From Aquila chrysaetos chrysaetos (taxonomy: Eukaryota > Chordata > Aves > Accipitriformes > Accipitridae), in NCBI RefSeq assembly GCF_900496995.4, contig NC_044006.1, positions 19,366,214-19,430,213 on the forward strand: a stretch of DNA of 64,000 nucleotides, in the 5' to 3' direction. Shown piece after piece: positions 1 to 13,041 of the stretch. Each line of letters begins with the position of its first letter. Position 1 is the stretch's first letter. The translations under genes and the position numbers were made by a program. Under the pieces are notes generated by a model, which did no database searches, was not told where the DNA came from, and was given only the letters and a program-made list of their open reading frames with translations.

Positions 1-3000
1 AAATCGGAGCTAGCAATAACTGACTTCCCCATGGGTTAAACACACAGCTTTTTCTTCTTATGACACGAGGTTCATCTTGGCAAGTCTGTGCCCACATCAT
101 GAGAAAAGGCATCAGCCAGCTGCTGCCTAGAAGAGTTCATGGTCTACCACAGTACCTGCCTTCAGCCCAGCACCCAGGAAAGCAGATCCACAAGCTATCC
201 TGCCTGCATGAGCTTGGCAGAATGCACTGGGACAAAGTTTCTGCTCTCATTTGTCCAAATCTCATTTCCTGCTATCCAGAAGACAGAATTCATGCCAGGA
301 TTAGACCATCCTTACGCTATTCTGCAACACCACACTTCCAATCTCACAGCAAGTACTGGGCATAGGTAGCACAGAACAAGTCACAATTCCCAAGCATCTC
401 AACAGCCTGTTCTGCTTTAACAGCAAGGGGCTGCTAATTGCTCTGCAAATACCCACTGCTTGGTGCAATCAACACATCTGTACATTCACTTTCACTGAGA
501 CAGTCAAAAGTTACTCTCCAGCTGAGGCAATAAACACTCCTGCGTACTTGCAATGGTTGTCTAATTTGTTGTGCCACTTCTATATGAGAACACTACTACT
601 TGCTATGGCAAAGCCGTTACAAAAATCCACTGCTGGTAAAAGTCTAGTATAGACTGGCATAGGTTTAGTAAAACGATACTTTGTATTTTAGTGCAGTGCT
701 TTCCCCAGATAAATTTGCAAGGAAGTGCTATTCCCTTTCCATTTCCAGCCACCTTGGTTGTAGTTGTACTTGTGCATCTAGTCGCACCAGAAGGATTTGG
801 CTCCAAGAAGGGTCAGTTCTCCTAAATTCTAAACAAGCCATCTGGTTAGATTGACAAACTCTCTAGAAGCCCTAATGAGAGCAAACCCACAGGTGCTGAT
901 GGGAAGCATCTCGCAGTCAATCCACTGACCACTGAACTTGATGGGGCACAGACAAACTGACAGGAGGTGTTCAGCCACCTATGAGGCCAAAGAACCAGCC
1001 ACATTTCAGTATTGTACTGGGCTCTGCTGTGTTCTGTCTACCATTGGCATTACATGGATTTACTCAGAAAATGCTTGCTTCAGGTGATGTCATTGCAAGG
1101 AAAGAAACTGGTGGACAAGATAGGCTAAGACAGTGATTAAGGAGCAAAAGTTTTTCCATGATCATTTTTTCTCTCCTCAGTCAGAACATAAAGCTAAATC
1201 TTATTTCCAGGGAGGCCTCAATTTTATTCCCCTCAACCTTCACAATCCCTCGTCCTCCAAAATCCATACACGTGCCATTAGGCAATAAGGTTAAGGATAT
1301 CAAACAGCAGGCAATTAATACTAACAACTGACTCAGCCTTCCTTTTCTGTCAGCAGTAGTTTGTGGTCTTCTTGAGCGGACTTTAGAAGAGAAACAGAAA
1401 AAATTGAATACACACCGACTAGCAAAAAAAAAATACACTCCTAAAAGGGAAAAACAGAGTTGAATGCAAATGCAGAACCTATATTCAACCTGTATTCAAT
1501 GCTTTGCCATTCACAGGCACTTTCACTCGCTGCTAGCAGTAAGTACAATGGCAATAGTCATTTGCCAACTTCCATACGTACGTCTCCTGGTTACTCAACT
1601 ACGTACATTTTTCTTGTAAGTCATTATGTCAAATGCCAGGACTTCAGCATTGAGCTGTGGTTCAGTATTCCAGACCTCAAGAACCATGTTCAAGTCAGAA
1701 TAGCTTTTATAAGGCAATGCAAGACTATTTTCTTCATTAAGGGTACCATCTAGAGTTTGGAAGTGGTTATGCTGTACATCAGTCAAAAAGATAGTCTAAA
1801 ATTGTTAGTAAAAAGTGGAAAGTAGCTACTGGAAGTTATTTGCCATGATTAGACCCAGCAACTCCTCTGTGATCTCCATTCTATACGAGGCAGGGATAAT
1901 TCTGACAGTCTGAAAAAGTAAAAATCTCTACTCGCTATACAGCTTTGTCTTCTAACATGATGGACTAGATGCAATAGTAATGTTTTTACCAAAACCAGTG
2001 AAAAACACTGCAGGAGTTTCAGGAAGGCAATATGCATTGCAATGAAAAGATTTTGTCATGTTTTCCAATCATCTTACTGCTCTTATTCATACAGAGCCAG
2101 TTATTAGCAAGCATCCTGTTCACATGAAGAAGATACATTTCCAGCCCCAAAGGCTTTGCTTGGAACACAAGTAATCAGGATTGTTGCTGCTCCAAATGAA
2201 GAGTATAAAGATGCCCAAATTACTCTTTCTAGCTGGCATAGATGTAGTATTGTTTAGGAAATAAAAGCTAAAGAAGACGCTTAGCAAATCCACAGGCATG
2301 CGTAATCCACATACACACAGAAGGAAGCCAAGCATCTCTCATGTCCTCTCTCATCACTCAAGAGGAAGATGTGCAAACTTCACTCTGTATTTGCCACAAC
2401 AACAAGAGCAGCATTTACCTTCTGCACCCGACGGGTGGTGATTCACAAGCCCAGAGCTATGGGCTTGTTACCGCACACGGAGATAGGCTCCGTGTTTAGA
2501 CTTGTGCCAGGCTGAGCTCCAGGACCCCAAGAGGGCTCTCAGTTCCCTGCACAATGGGAGGTCAAAACCCAAACCAAACAGAGGCTGTTCCTGGCAAGAT
2601 ACCACTGAACTGCATAGGGAAAATCAGTTAAAAAAAAAAAAAAAAAATTCAAGAGTGCGCATGGTGTTTTCTAACCAGCATTTAAAATATGTTGAACTTG
2701 GAAGTCAACCTGAAACAAAAGTACATGCTGAGCAACACTCTGCAAACAGCCCCAGGCTTCATTAAGTTACCCAAACCCTGTCACCAGGACCATCAAAATT
2801 CAAGTTCTGGGAATAAGAGCTAGGCAAGAGTTGTGCAGCACAAGCTCTACTCCACTCGTCTGATGGTTTAAAGACAACAAGAAGCAAATATAAGCAAGTC
2901 TCCTGAATCCTAGTGTTGTACACAGACATGCACTACTAGCAAAATGTTTATATTTGTTTCAGGGAGGCAAGTACTGTATATGTACAACCACTGAAAAAAT

Positions 3001-3310
3001 AACAGCATGTCTCTGGAAAAGACTAGTGCTAAGGTAAAACCTTTTCTCTCAGAGATCAGTCCTTGATTCTCCTTTCCCCCCAACAGAGAAGTTAGCCAAC
3101 TGTTTGGTGTGAAAACAAATTCTCCCAGTGCGGTCACAAGCTGAGCTAACACAAGAAACATTTCCTTTTGCCCAACTTCTGCAGATGATGAGACTTTGTC
3201 CCAGGGCATTGTATTTAGTTTCAGTCTAGAGCTGCAGATCAGCCTGAGGCTGGGAATCCCACCCACACCCTGGCATGAAGGAAACAGTGTTGAAATGAAA
3301 GCATTTTTAA

Positions 3311-3492
3311 GGACTAAACATTTAGCTGTTTAGGGTATAAACCGTGTAAAGGAATTTAGCCAGAAGAATGTATTCAACTAGGGGAACAACATACAACTTC
3401 TCTCAGTATGTTGTAATTAGTTTTGCTAACAAAGTTAAAAGAAGAGGAGCAATCTGGTGGTATTTCAAAAAGAGGTGGCCTATATTTAAACC
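3311..3492 (+). repeat. Copy 1 of a diverged ~170-bp direct repeat
   Basis: Contains GGACTAAACATTTAGCTG, then GTATAAA, TTTAGCCAG, CAACTAGGGGAACAACAT, and after a gap GAGGTGGCCTATATTTAAAC. The same order of blocks recurs at 4457-4621. It may be an old local duplication or two copies of an unnamed interspersed repeat. Confidence 0.65.
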
Positions 3493-3918
3493 GAACAATT
3501 CATATCCTATGAAATGTATATGCATTTCTCTACCTTAGTCTTGGTACATAACTCATATCCATCTAGGCAGCTATTCTTCTGGGTAGCAGTTCTGCTGTGG
3601 AACAACAAACAGTGGTGCAGGCATACACACATGCACAAATTCACCCTCAATTTACAAAAGTCACCAGATTTTGGCCAGATAATGAGCCATATTCAAAGAA
3701 GTCTGGTTTAACGCTGTTGCTTGCTTCAAAACCAAAGCTAGGACCCCTGCTTCAGTGCGCAGGTAAGATCGTCCACGTGGAACACATGGTACCTCCATGG
3801 CAGAGACTTATCCTTAGGGCCACGCAGCCATGGGCCGCCAGATCTTCTCACTCACAGTATGATCATTCACACAAAGTCAGAGCGGCATACAGAGCATTTT
3901 TCCACATGCCCTAATTAT

Positions 3919-3930
3919 GGGGGGGGGGGG
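3919..3930 (+). repeat. 12-G homopolymer
   Basis: Uninterrupted G run followed by CAGAATAGAAATG; noncoding context. Confidence 0.9.
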
Positions 3931-4456
3931 CAGAATAGAAATGCAAAAAACCCCACCCAACTCTCCTTTACACAGCCTTTTCACTTTAGAAGCAAAACCC
4001 ACAATGAGTTTGAAGATTTACATCCACCTTGCACAGCTTTCTGGGGATTTCAAAGCACCATGGCTATAAACAAAAAGCACCCAGATGATGTAAACCCAAG
4101 ACTTGGAGAGTATTAGGTGCCTAATGGGATACTCAAGAATGCCTGACTGTGTTATGCCTACACTGCAGTCACTACAATAACTGCACTTCAGTGCAGAGGT
4201 ACTCTAATACAAAATTCAGCCGAGTAACAGGATTTCAGCATTTAGTCTTTGCTGAGCTCTGACCTAAGTTCTGCTGGTTCCTGGGTAGGCAGCTTACAGT
4301 TAAAGTAGAGCTGTAGTGCACTTCAAATACAGCAGTTGTTACAGCCTAAGAATAATACAGATGGGTCTCAACTTTCAATTTCTATGGAGCTTTGAAGTCC
4401 AGTTTTGAGATCCAACTGGGAAAAGAATTGGCTCCAAGAAGGAGTATTATTTCTGA

Positions 4457-4621
4457 GGACTAAACATTTAGCTGCTAAGAGTATAAAATGTAATCTAGCC
4501 AGCTCTGTGTGCTAAACTAGGAGAACATCCAACATTAGGAAGCAACACTGGTACCTATCTGTATAGTAAAGCATTAAAACACCTATGAGGAATATACACT
4601 GAGGAGGTCTACATTTAAACT
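4457..4621 (+). repeat. Copy 2 of the diverged ~170-bp direct repeat
   Basis: Contains GGACTAAACATTTAGCTG, GTATAAA, TCTAGCCAG, AAACTAGGAGAACATCCAAC and GAGGAGGTCTACATTTAAAC, colinear with 3311-3492 and in the same orientation about 1.15 kb away. Confidence 0.65.
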
Positions 4622-5831
4622 TTGAGAATCAGGCACCAAACTGCATAGCCCTTCCCATGTGTTAACTGAGCTAAGCAAGCAGAAAAAATAATTAAGAGCT
4701 GGAAGAAAAATAATGGAACTTGTACTTTCATTGAATCTAACCACTTCTCTTTTTTTTCCACTCCCTTTCAAATAACCAGCTCCCAGTATCCTGGGACATG
4801 CAATAGGAGAAACATGACAAATCATTTCACCTGTGTAAAGTTATGCCACCATATCCAGCACCCACATACAGAGTCTCACTGGACCAAATTAAGAGGCCCT
4901 GTTAGTGCCAGGATTTGCAGGCAAAAGTCTTTATCACTCATTCTCCTGGCATCAGCCAGGAGCCTAGAGTTTTCAGAAGTTTATTATTCCTGCTCCCCAG
5001 TACACAGTATTTCACTGATGTATTTAAACAAGCTCCAGTTCAAAAAAAAGCAGACACATGCTTATCACTGCTGGGGGGTGATGTCAAACTAACACCAGCC
5101 AGCTCTAGGGGAAGGTCCAAGCCTGCAAAAGCCAAGGGGAAGGAGAGAGAGAACAATGCATCCAGTCCAGCCCAGGCAACACAAGTCCCAGGAGAGGAGG
5201 CAGTCAAAACAGACCTCACTAAAAGGCACTTTTTAACAGCCAGCTCTGCTGAACCAAACTGACTTGCCACAACTTTGTCAGCTGTCCCTTTCCATGTTGG
5301 CTCTACGCAAAGTTTGAATGCCTGAAGTGTTTTCTAGCTACTCAAGGCATCGAGATGGGATGGGATGGGAACTAGACATCCAGGTGCCTTCAACAAGTCT
5401 TAGCAAGTGACTTCAAGCTTAGGATTGCTGACACTTCTTTTCTTTTAGCTTTGTATTTCCTTGCTCAGCTTCAAAGTTGTTCAGTTGCACATTATTTTTA
5501 CCCTCTTCCTTTTCACTGAAACTTTTACTCCTCTCTCTGCTATCAGCCTCTATGAAGACCAATCAGTTTTCCACTTACCTTTTAGTCCCAGATAACTTGC
5601 CTTGTAGTCATACCAGTCTGCCCAAATCAAAGGGACAGTATCCACGAAGAGATGGCACCTAGTTCTCTCCACGTATCCTTTCCTACACAGCCCTCCTGCA
5701 ACGTTTTACTGCTGGTTCAGGGACCTTCAACATTCTCAAAAATTTGTATTTATCAACACAGTCCTCAAGGACAAGGAACATCCTAACCACTCAGCATTTA
5801 CACTCAGAACACTAACTCAGACCAATCTGAC

Positions 5832-5897
5832 ACAAAAACCCCTCGCAGACTTAACACCAACCAAACAAAAACCCCTCACAGACCTAACACCAACCAA
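5832..5897. repeat. 33-bp direct tandem duplication
   Basis: Two adjacent 33-bp units, 5832-5864 and 5865-5897, share ACAAAAACCCCTC(G/A)CAGAC and differ at only two positions (both transitions). A short CAAC/CCAA repeat follows. It looks like a recent slippage duplication in noncoding DNA. Confidence 0.9.
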
Positions 5898-7785
5898 CCA
5901 ACCACACAAGGCTCCCAGCCTTTCTACAGGCTCCTGCTGGGATTGTGCTAATTCATATCAGCTGTAGCTTGGAACCAGCTTTCTCCCAGCTGATGCTGTT
6001 TCAAGTCATCTCATCCTGAGGTAACAGAGCTTAGTAGATGCCATTAGTTTTTCTGACTATGTTTCTTCTAGAAAAAGCACATGGTGTCATTCTTCTAAGG
6101 GCTTTTTCCTGGTTTGCTAGGGAACCTGCAGTACAGGATTTTTGGTCTGGGACCCTTAAAGGAACCAAAGCAAGCACCAATTCCTGCCCTAGGACTACAT
6201 GATGTTTCTCTTTACTGCCCTGTGGAAGGAAGTACTGTTTCTTCTTACAATGATGAGAGAGGTAGGACCCCAAAGTCTCTCATCTTCCCCAAAGAAGGGC
6301 TTGAAACTTCTTAAACAAATACTCAAAGGTGAAGACATATCAAAATCCATCCCAAATGAGGAAGACAGTTAAATCTACGCCAAAGGAGGTATTCATTCTC
6401 ACTGAAGTCAACAGGATCAAAGTGTGCAAGTAGACTAATGGGCCAACTGAGCCCAGAAACTCAAACTTTTGCATAGTTGGTGGTAGAGTTTGGATCTGTT
6501 TGTAAAGCAACGTGTACTTGTACTCCCCTGATTCAACAAGGCTGTTGCCTAGCTGCTAACACACTACTCTAATAAAGTGAAGAGGGGTTTTGAAATTCAG
6601 TTGAATAAAAATTGGGCTGGAGCTAAAGAACATCATCAGAAGTGTTGCTTAGCAAGGATCTGGATGACTTAGATTTAATAATAGATGATTAGCAAAGCAT
6701 CGCTGCACTTCAACAGTTTGAATAGTGCCACTACAGTCCCAGGAAGAGTAATTCAGGTTTGTGCGAACCAGTACCAAAGGAAAACCATTTTCATGAGTTA
6801 AGGATTGACCAGTCAACTTTCATGTACAGGATTAACCTTTACATTTGCCATGGTGGACAATGAGTGATAAAAGAACTGCTCTGTGCTAGGATCATCGTAC
6901 TGAGAAGTTACTTTTCACCTCTATTTTTAAAATTATTGTGTTTATCCAAGGTTACCCATGGGAAAAATGAATGGTTAATCAAACACATATTACTTAGTTG
7001 CAAAAATAATAGGGAACATTTTAAAAGGAGAGAAATGAGAGTCCCAAATTGACTTGAATTTATTTGACTTGAATTTTCTCCTCATATGGGAAAACAACTG
7101 AATATTTACATACTGTAAAGTCAAGTGTCTAGCCACCAAAATAATGTCATCAAAAAGTCATCAGGAGAAAAGGTCTTATTATTTGGATAGATTTTTTCCT
7201 TCTGTGGTTCTTGCTTCTTGAAGTCTAAATAAACAGTCGGGTGGCAGCCACATTTCATCTATTGGAAGTTTGGGGAGGTTGCGAGCCCCAGCATTTAAAA
7301 GTGCAGAAGTTTTCCTCTTGGTGACCAGCAAGAGCAGGGCCCCAAGGAATTGAGGGAGAGGCTTTGCAGCCCGAAACAATCACCCATTCAGACTGATTAA
7401 GATGAGACACTGTGGGAAGACTTTTCCAATCCTCCCCAGCTGCAGCCAGAGGAAAACAAGCAGTCTGGAGTACACTACCAGAAAGAGCAGAGACCACCCT
7501 TATGTGATATGCATCATAAACCAGGGTATAACAGTGTCCAAGGGAACACCACCTGAAGTCCTAGAGCTGAGACATCTCAAGCTCTTCACTGGAAATCAAT
7601 TCACTGCCAGTATAATGTGTTTGCCTACACGTGCTTTAGGAGGCCACGTTATTCTATAAAGCCTCCATCCATGCGGCGTTGAGCGCTCTCCCTATCTTTA
7701 TGTTGCGGTGGCAATTAGAGGCACTCCACACTTCAGAAAGATCAACCTGAGATGCCTCTAGCCCTCCGAGGAAGCAATTGCATGC

Positions 7786-8360
7786 TGTCATGGTTTAACC
7801 CCAGCCAGCAACTAAGCACCATGCAGCCGCTCACTCACTCTCCCCCCACCCAGTGGGATGGGGGAGAAAATCGGGAAAAGAAGTAAAACTCATGGGTTTA
7901 GATAAGAATGGTTTAATAGAACAGAAAAGAAGAAACTAATAACGATAATACTAATAAAATGACAAGAGCAATAATAAAAGGATTGGAATGTACAAATGAT
8001 GCGCAGTGCAATTGCTCACCACCCACTGATCGACACCCAGCTAGTCCCCAAGCGGCAATCCTCCGCCCCCACTCCCCCCAGTTTATACACTAGATGTGGC
8101 GTCACATGGTATGGAATACCCCGTTGGCCAGTTTGGGTCAGCTGCCCTGGCTCTGTCCTGTGCCAACTTCTTGTGCCCCTCCAGCTTTCTCGCTGGCTGG
8201 GCATGAGAAGCTGAAAAATCCTTGACATTAGTCTAAACACTACTTAGCAACAACAGAAAACATCAGTGTTATCAACATTCTTGGCATACTGAACTCAAAA
8301 CATAGCACTATACCAGCTACTAGGAAGACAATTAACTCTATCCCAGCTGAAACCAGGACA
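7786..8360 (-). mobile_element. Solo endogenous-retrovirus LTR, family A (575 bp)
   Basis: Read on the minus strand it starts TGTCCTGGTTTCAGCTGGGA and ends ...GGTTAAACCATGACA, the TG...CA ends of an LTR. It is flanked by a perfect 5-bp target-site duplication, CATGC at 7781-7785 and 8361-8365, consistent with ERVL-like integration. An antisense TATAAA (plus-strand TTTATA at 8082-8087) lies mid-element. There is no internal gag/pol region on either side, so it is a solo LTR left by recombination. It is closely similar to the element at 13042-13613 but inverted. I know this LTR type as abundant in bird genomes; I assign no library name. Confidence 0.93.
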
Positions 8361-11300
8361 CATGCCCAGCTTCATAGGTGCCGTGACCACCAACGGGGAG
8401 GTGCAGGAGATCTGGGTGGGGGCTGTAAGGCTGTGACTTCCCAACCTGGCTGGGCTGCAGCTCCAAAAAGCCACCCAAGACATCACCTGGGAGATGCTGC
8501 TGGCAAGCCACAGCTTTAGCAAACCAGCAACAGCTGCCGCTTTTTCTTCTAATGCAGAATTGACCCAGGTGATACCACTCATGCCAGCCAAAACCTTGCT
8601 GTGGCCCAGCTTATTTTTCAGGTGAGCTAGGGCTTGGAGCTGTTGTGGATTTTTATGTAAGACAATGCTTGGGGAATGTAGGGCAAATGGCAGTTGTCTT
8701 ATTGAAACTTCTTCTTAATTAGCAAATTTCAATGGGATTTTTCCTTCCCAGTGTCAGCTAGATATAAATGTTGTGAAACAAACCCTTCCAAACATCAAAG
8801 CAAGAGAGTGATTGTTTCTGGGTTTCAGGCTGAGCCTGAAACTGGATCCAGACCAGTACTTGGAGACATGCTTTTTCATTTTTAAGAGCCATTGCCCAAT
8901 GTGATTTCCCAAGGCCCCAAGGCTCAGTCCATATGAGCTTTATCCCCCACATTCCTTGTGGTGGCCAGTCCATTGTTTGTGAGTGGCCCCAGTAAGGCTG
9001 TTGTAAATAATTTACACAACCCTCAGCCAACCAAGGCAGAGAAGGGTACCACTGCGGCCACATGAACATCTCGAGCTATAGTCGGGTTTCTTCACACGTG
9101 ATGCAAAATGAAAAATAAAGCCCTGAGCATTCCAGTCATACCAAGTGTGGTCCTGACAGCACTTTTAAACAAATCTCCACTATTCAAGGGACAGAGCAGA
9201 ACTGGAGTCTGTCTGCTTCGATTTAAATCTGTCCCTGAATGATGTCCATGAGTTAACAGGGAGGATTACATGGGAAGGAACAAATAAACATTACAAAAAG
9301 AAAAAGAAAACCAGACTTTTTAAACACTTGGATGCCTGGATAGTTCCCAGGCTAAGCATGTTAAAGGAAAAAAGAAAAAAAAAAAAAAATCTTCTCGGTG
9401 TACAAGTGTTAGCAGCTCTGAGGCTGCATAACCTGTCTGTCACTCAGGTAGAGATTTACTGGGGGACAGAGAAGGGTAATCCCTGCCTTGTTCCCATGAG
9501 CTGTGCCTTGCAGGGCATATGGTCTCGGACCATACTATGGGGCTGTCTCTGGGCAAGCAACCTGCCCCATGTGGGCTGGTGTACAGGTCATCCTCTCCAG
9601 GGAAGGGGGAAGCCATCCAGGAAAGCGCTTTTGTCTGTCAATACAGGCAACACACTTGGTGGTGTGGTCAAGTGCAAAGAGCTTTAGCTACTGCACGTGA
9701 AGGAGAGGTCTAGCCGCTATGGGTTTTTAGGACCATTTCTGCCTTTGCTTTCTACTGCTGCAAGGGAAAGTCTTAGTAAACTTTGGTTTGGATGTACCTC
9801 AGCCAAAGCCTTTCTGGTTTTAGGGCAATGGCCCCACGATTCTCCATTTGTGCACACACTTACACCACTGCAGGAAAAGCAGAAAGGCCGTGTAGCCTCT
9901 CACTCTGCTATGTGAGACATTAGGAGCCCAAGTTTGGAAATGCGGACGAGGAGCCACTGATCACAGCCTGGTGTTAATGTTCAGGGCTGAAACATGGCAA
10001 GTCCCCATGTGACAGTAGGTTGCTTAAATGGTATCTAACTCGTCCCGCAAAAAGTCATCTAGATTCCCATTTGGCCCAGGTCTCGTATTTATGTTCAAAT
10101 TTATGCCCATGTTTAATGCAGGAATGTTAGAGTCTAAGGGTAATTTGTGTTTGTACTTCTAATAGCTATCTAGAAAATATTAGACAAAGCCAATAAAAGG
10201 AAAAGCTTTCCCCTCTCTCTCTCCTGAAACTCCTCTTCAGCTTAACCCAATTTTCCAAGTCACTTAGAGGCCTTTAAATAAAATGAAATCCTAACGATGT
10301 CGCTGCCATGAATAATTAATTGTACCAGTACAATCTCTCAAACAAAATCCATTCTCATTAGATTAGAGGTTTTCTCAAGACACATGAGTTCATTATGGCA
10401 TTTTTACATCCTTCTTGTCTCTTAGGTTCTTTGTCTTTCCTCATCTATGTCTTTTCTTATTTGTGTCTGAGACCCAAGACTCCATCACCTTGGTAGCTTC
10501 CAAAATGACATGCCACTGCCTGGGGAAAAGAGCTCCTGTACAACCAGGCACACAGTGGCAGGAGTGCGAGAGCCCTGTCTGTAGTTTATGTGGTGGGAAG
10601 TTCACTGGACACTCCATTTCCACAGTCCAAGAACTTGTTTTGAAAGGCTTACCCTCTGCTAAAAGCTCTAACCTTGAACAGTTTAGGGAGCATGGTTCAA
10701 GTTTTGTGCAAAATCTTTGTTAAAGCCATTCCCAGTGTTTTAAGTTATAGGAGGTTAAAGAGTATTACCATACTGATAATAATAACCAGGCATCAATCTT
10801 TTTTTACCCAGCTTTGTATTCAGATTAATAAGGATAACAGGCAAGTTAAGGATAGGGAGTCAAATGCATTGCAGGTAGGAACTGATTTGCATACCACCGT
10901 TTTGGTAGGCTGATCTTTCAAGACACTCAGAGCTGCATTTATCCAGAGACCAAAGAAACTATTTTAAAGTATAATAGGCATCATTCACAGTATCCTTAAT
11001 AATAGGCTTTGCCACAAGAAATAAAACAAAACTTCTATCCAGACACAACCCAATTTAAACTGCTGGCATCTAATACATTTTTTTCTTGAGCCTCTGACAG
11101 TCCAGGCCCATCCAGTGGATTTTCCTCTTTTGACAGTGCCAATAGTGTAAGGAATGAGAGCTCCCTGAAGTCCCCAAAGCAACGATTATTAGTCTTTTGG
11201 AAGATATATAAAAATAAAATCCAGATCACCGAGTGTCTTCAGGAATCTAATTTGATTTTTCACAGAGCCAAGCATTACTTTCAGTGCTGAGCACAGATTC

Positions 11301-11590
11301 CAAGTCTGATAATTACACTTCACCTCTTACATGTGCCCTGTGACTTCACTGGGATATGGGATTGCCGTGCCACTTTGGATGCTTCTTCACAAACTGCAAA
11401 CCCTGCAAGCACACGCTGGTAACAGGGCACTGGATCCGAGAACCGAAAGGCACCTCTGCCCTGTCACAGGATTCCTCAAGCACCATCTTATACCTACCTG
11501 CACTCTTCACCCCCATCACTCTTCTTAGGAAGATACCACTTCAATGGTTAGGAATCATCTTCCGGCCCAAATTTACTTCTTGAAGCTTAT
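8361..11590. other. Intergenic sequence between LTR and old LINE
   Basis: No gene recognised. About 10304-10325 holds an AT-rich homeodomain-like cluster (CATGAATAATTAATTG). A 103-residue minus-strand open frame at 8758-9069 resembles no family I know. Confidence 0.7.
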
Positions 11591-12210
11591 ATCCATTCCT
11601 CTTTAGGCCAGTTTTGTCCTTTACACTAAAGAGCTATTCTTCCTGCCAAAGTTTATCCTCTTGATGTATTCACAGGCAACATTTGTCACTTCTCAGCTTT
11701 CATATTCTTAGATGATTTAAATTCTCCTGATCATCCAAGTGTCCCTTCCCTCGATGCCACTCCACTTTGGAGATTATCTGTGGTGAAAATGGGAGACTGG
11801 AACTGAACACAGCATTGCACATGAACACCTTGAACAGTGGAGTTAATAATTCTTTCCCTTCTGCCAATACCTCATTTGAAGTACCTTAAGACATCAGGAT
11901 CGTAGATACTTTTTTCCTGGTCACTTTGCACCTATGACTTCTTGTGAACCTCTGATCATCCAACATGCCCACCGTACTTACTTTGCTGTTTCCAAGTGCT
12001 ATGCTCTTGGTTTGTAAGAGTAGTTCTGGTTATTAGTCACTAATTTCTTTACCTAGCTTTTGCATTGCTGCATTTCATCCCATTTTCATTAGCCCAGTCC
12101 TCACTGAAGCACATCACCACACCCTTTGTGTTGCTGATGCCTCCTAACTTCACGGCAGTATCCAATTTCATTGGCACTCCAGAGCCTGGCCACAGACGTG
12201 CTCTGGCAAG
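11591..12210 (-). mobile_element. Highly diverged CR1-like LINE fragment
   Basis: On the minus strand, a decayed KLGG block (about 12133-12165, reading ...DTAVKLGGI) and the following DWANENGMKCS block (about 12070-12106) resemble the CR1 reverse-transcriptase ADDTKLGG and W....MKFN segments, in the correct order. The plus-strand wording CTGGAACTGAACACAGCATT (about 11798-11817) is also typical of antisense ancient CR1/L3-type elements. No open frame survives. Boundaries are approximate, and the element may extend left or toward 12560. Confidence 0.55.
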
Positions 12211-13041
12211 GAGGACTGTAACCACAGCATATAATCTACCACTGGAAGAGCCTGAGGGAAAGGGATGTTACCCCATTAACATGACTGCCCATGTTAATTC
12301 ATCCTTAAAAACACTGCTAGTTTTTATGCAAGATCATATACTTGAACTATTCAATATGAATTTTTGCCCTCAAGGCTATGTTTAAAAACATGTCTCCAGC
12401 CCTGTAATCCCCGTCAGCAAAGCTTCCTGTTATCTCTTCTTTATATAGCTTTTGTATTCATCCTTATCTTATCCATCTAAACCAATAAATTCTCTCAAAG
12501 GACCATAAAATCTGCTCTGCCAGACATGATGTTTCTTGTTCCAGTTGTCTCTACAGCACTTTCCCCATAAAGCTTTTGTCTTCATTCAAAGTCGAGAGGG
12601 GTTCTGCACTTTTGATGTCAGCAGCTCCAAGACTCCTCTAAGGCCAAGTCCTTGAGCTCATTAGTCCCCCTTGCTCCACTCATTACTACTCTTAATGTTT
12701 GCTTTCCTGAAATAAAGCATCTTAGTTTTCTTTAACTGCCTTTTGATTTAAAGGAACTCTACTGGCATTCAGTCAATCCAAGCAGTTTGGTTTGGTTTTG
12801 ATAACCAATTCTTTGGTAACATCCTTGCTGCTGATTATGAATGTCTGCAGTACTGATGACTCCAATTAGATCAATGACTGGTGAAGGAATCTGCCAGTTA
12901 CTGGACACAAGACTACCTGGATCCTACTAATCCTAGCTACTGTTTTCCCTACCTAGATTTTCTAGATCAAATTTAATTATAGAAACCCACACATTTCTAA
13001 ATCTAAGCCTGGGTATCTGCAAACCAGACTCCCAATACTAG
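12211..13041. other. Intergenic sequence, possibly more decayed LINE
   Basis: No open frame or clear repeat. The stretch around 12480-12560 could belong to the neighbouring ancient LINE but cannot be aligned by eye. Confidence 0.6.

Larger units (their letters stand above)
1..7785. other. Intergenic sequence, left flank
   Basis: No exon, RNA gene or intact mobile element recognised apart from the short repeats listed. Phrases such as TTAGGTGCCTAATGGGATACTC (4113-4134) and CACTGAAGTCAACAGGATCA (about 6400-6419) resemble words I associate with very old amniote repeats, but nothing can be delimited. Confidence 0.7.

Noticed and set aside
2910-3266. 118-residue minus-strand frame
   Set aside because: No recognisable domain, no splice-site or promoter support, and partly overlaps repeat-like sequence.
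8758-9069. 103-residue Trp-rich minus-strand frame
   Set aside because: No match to a family I know and no splice context; probably chance.
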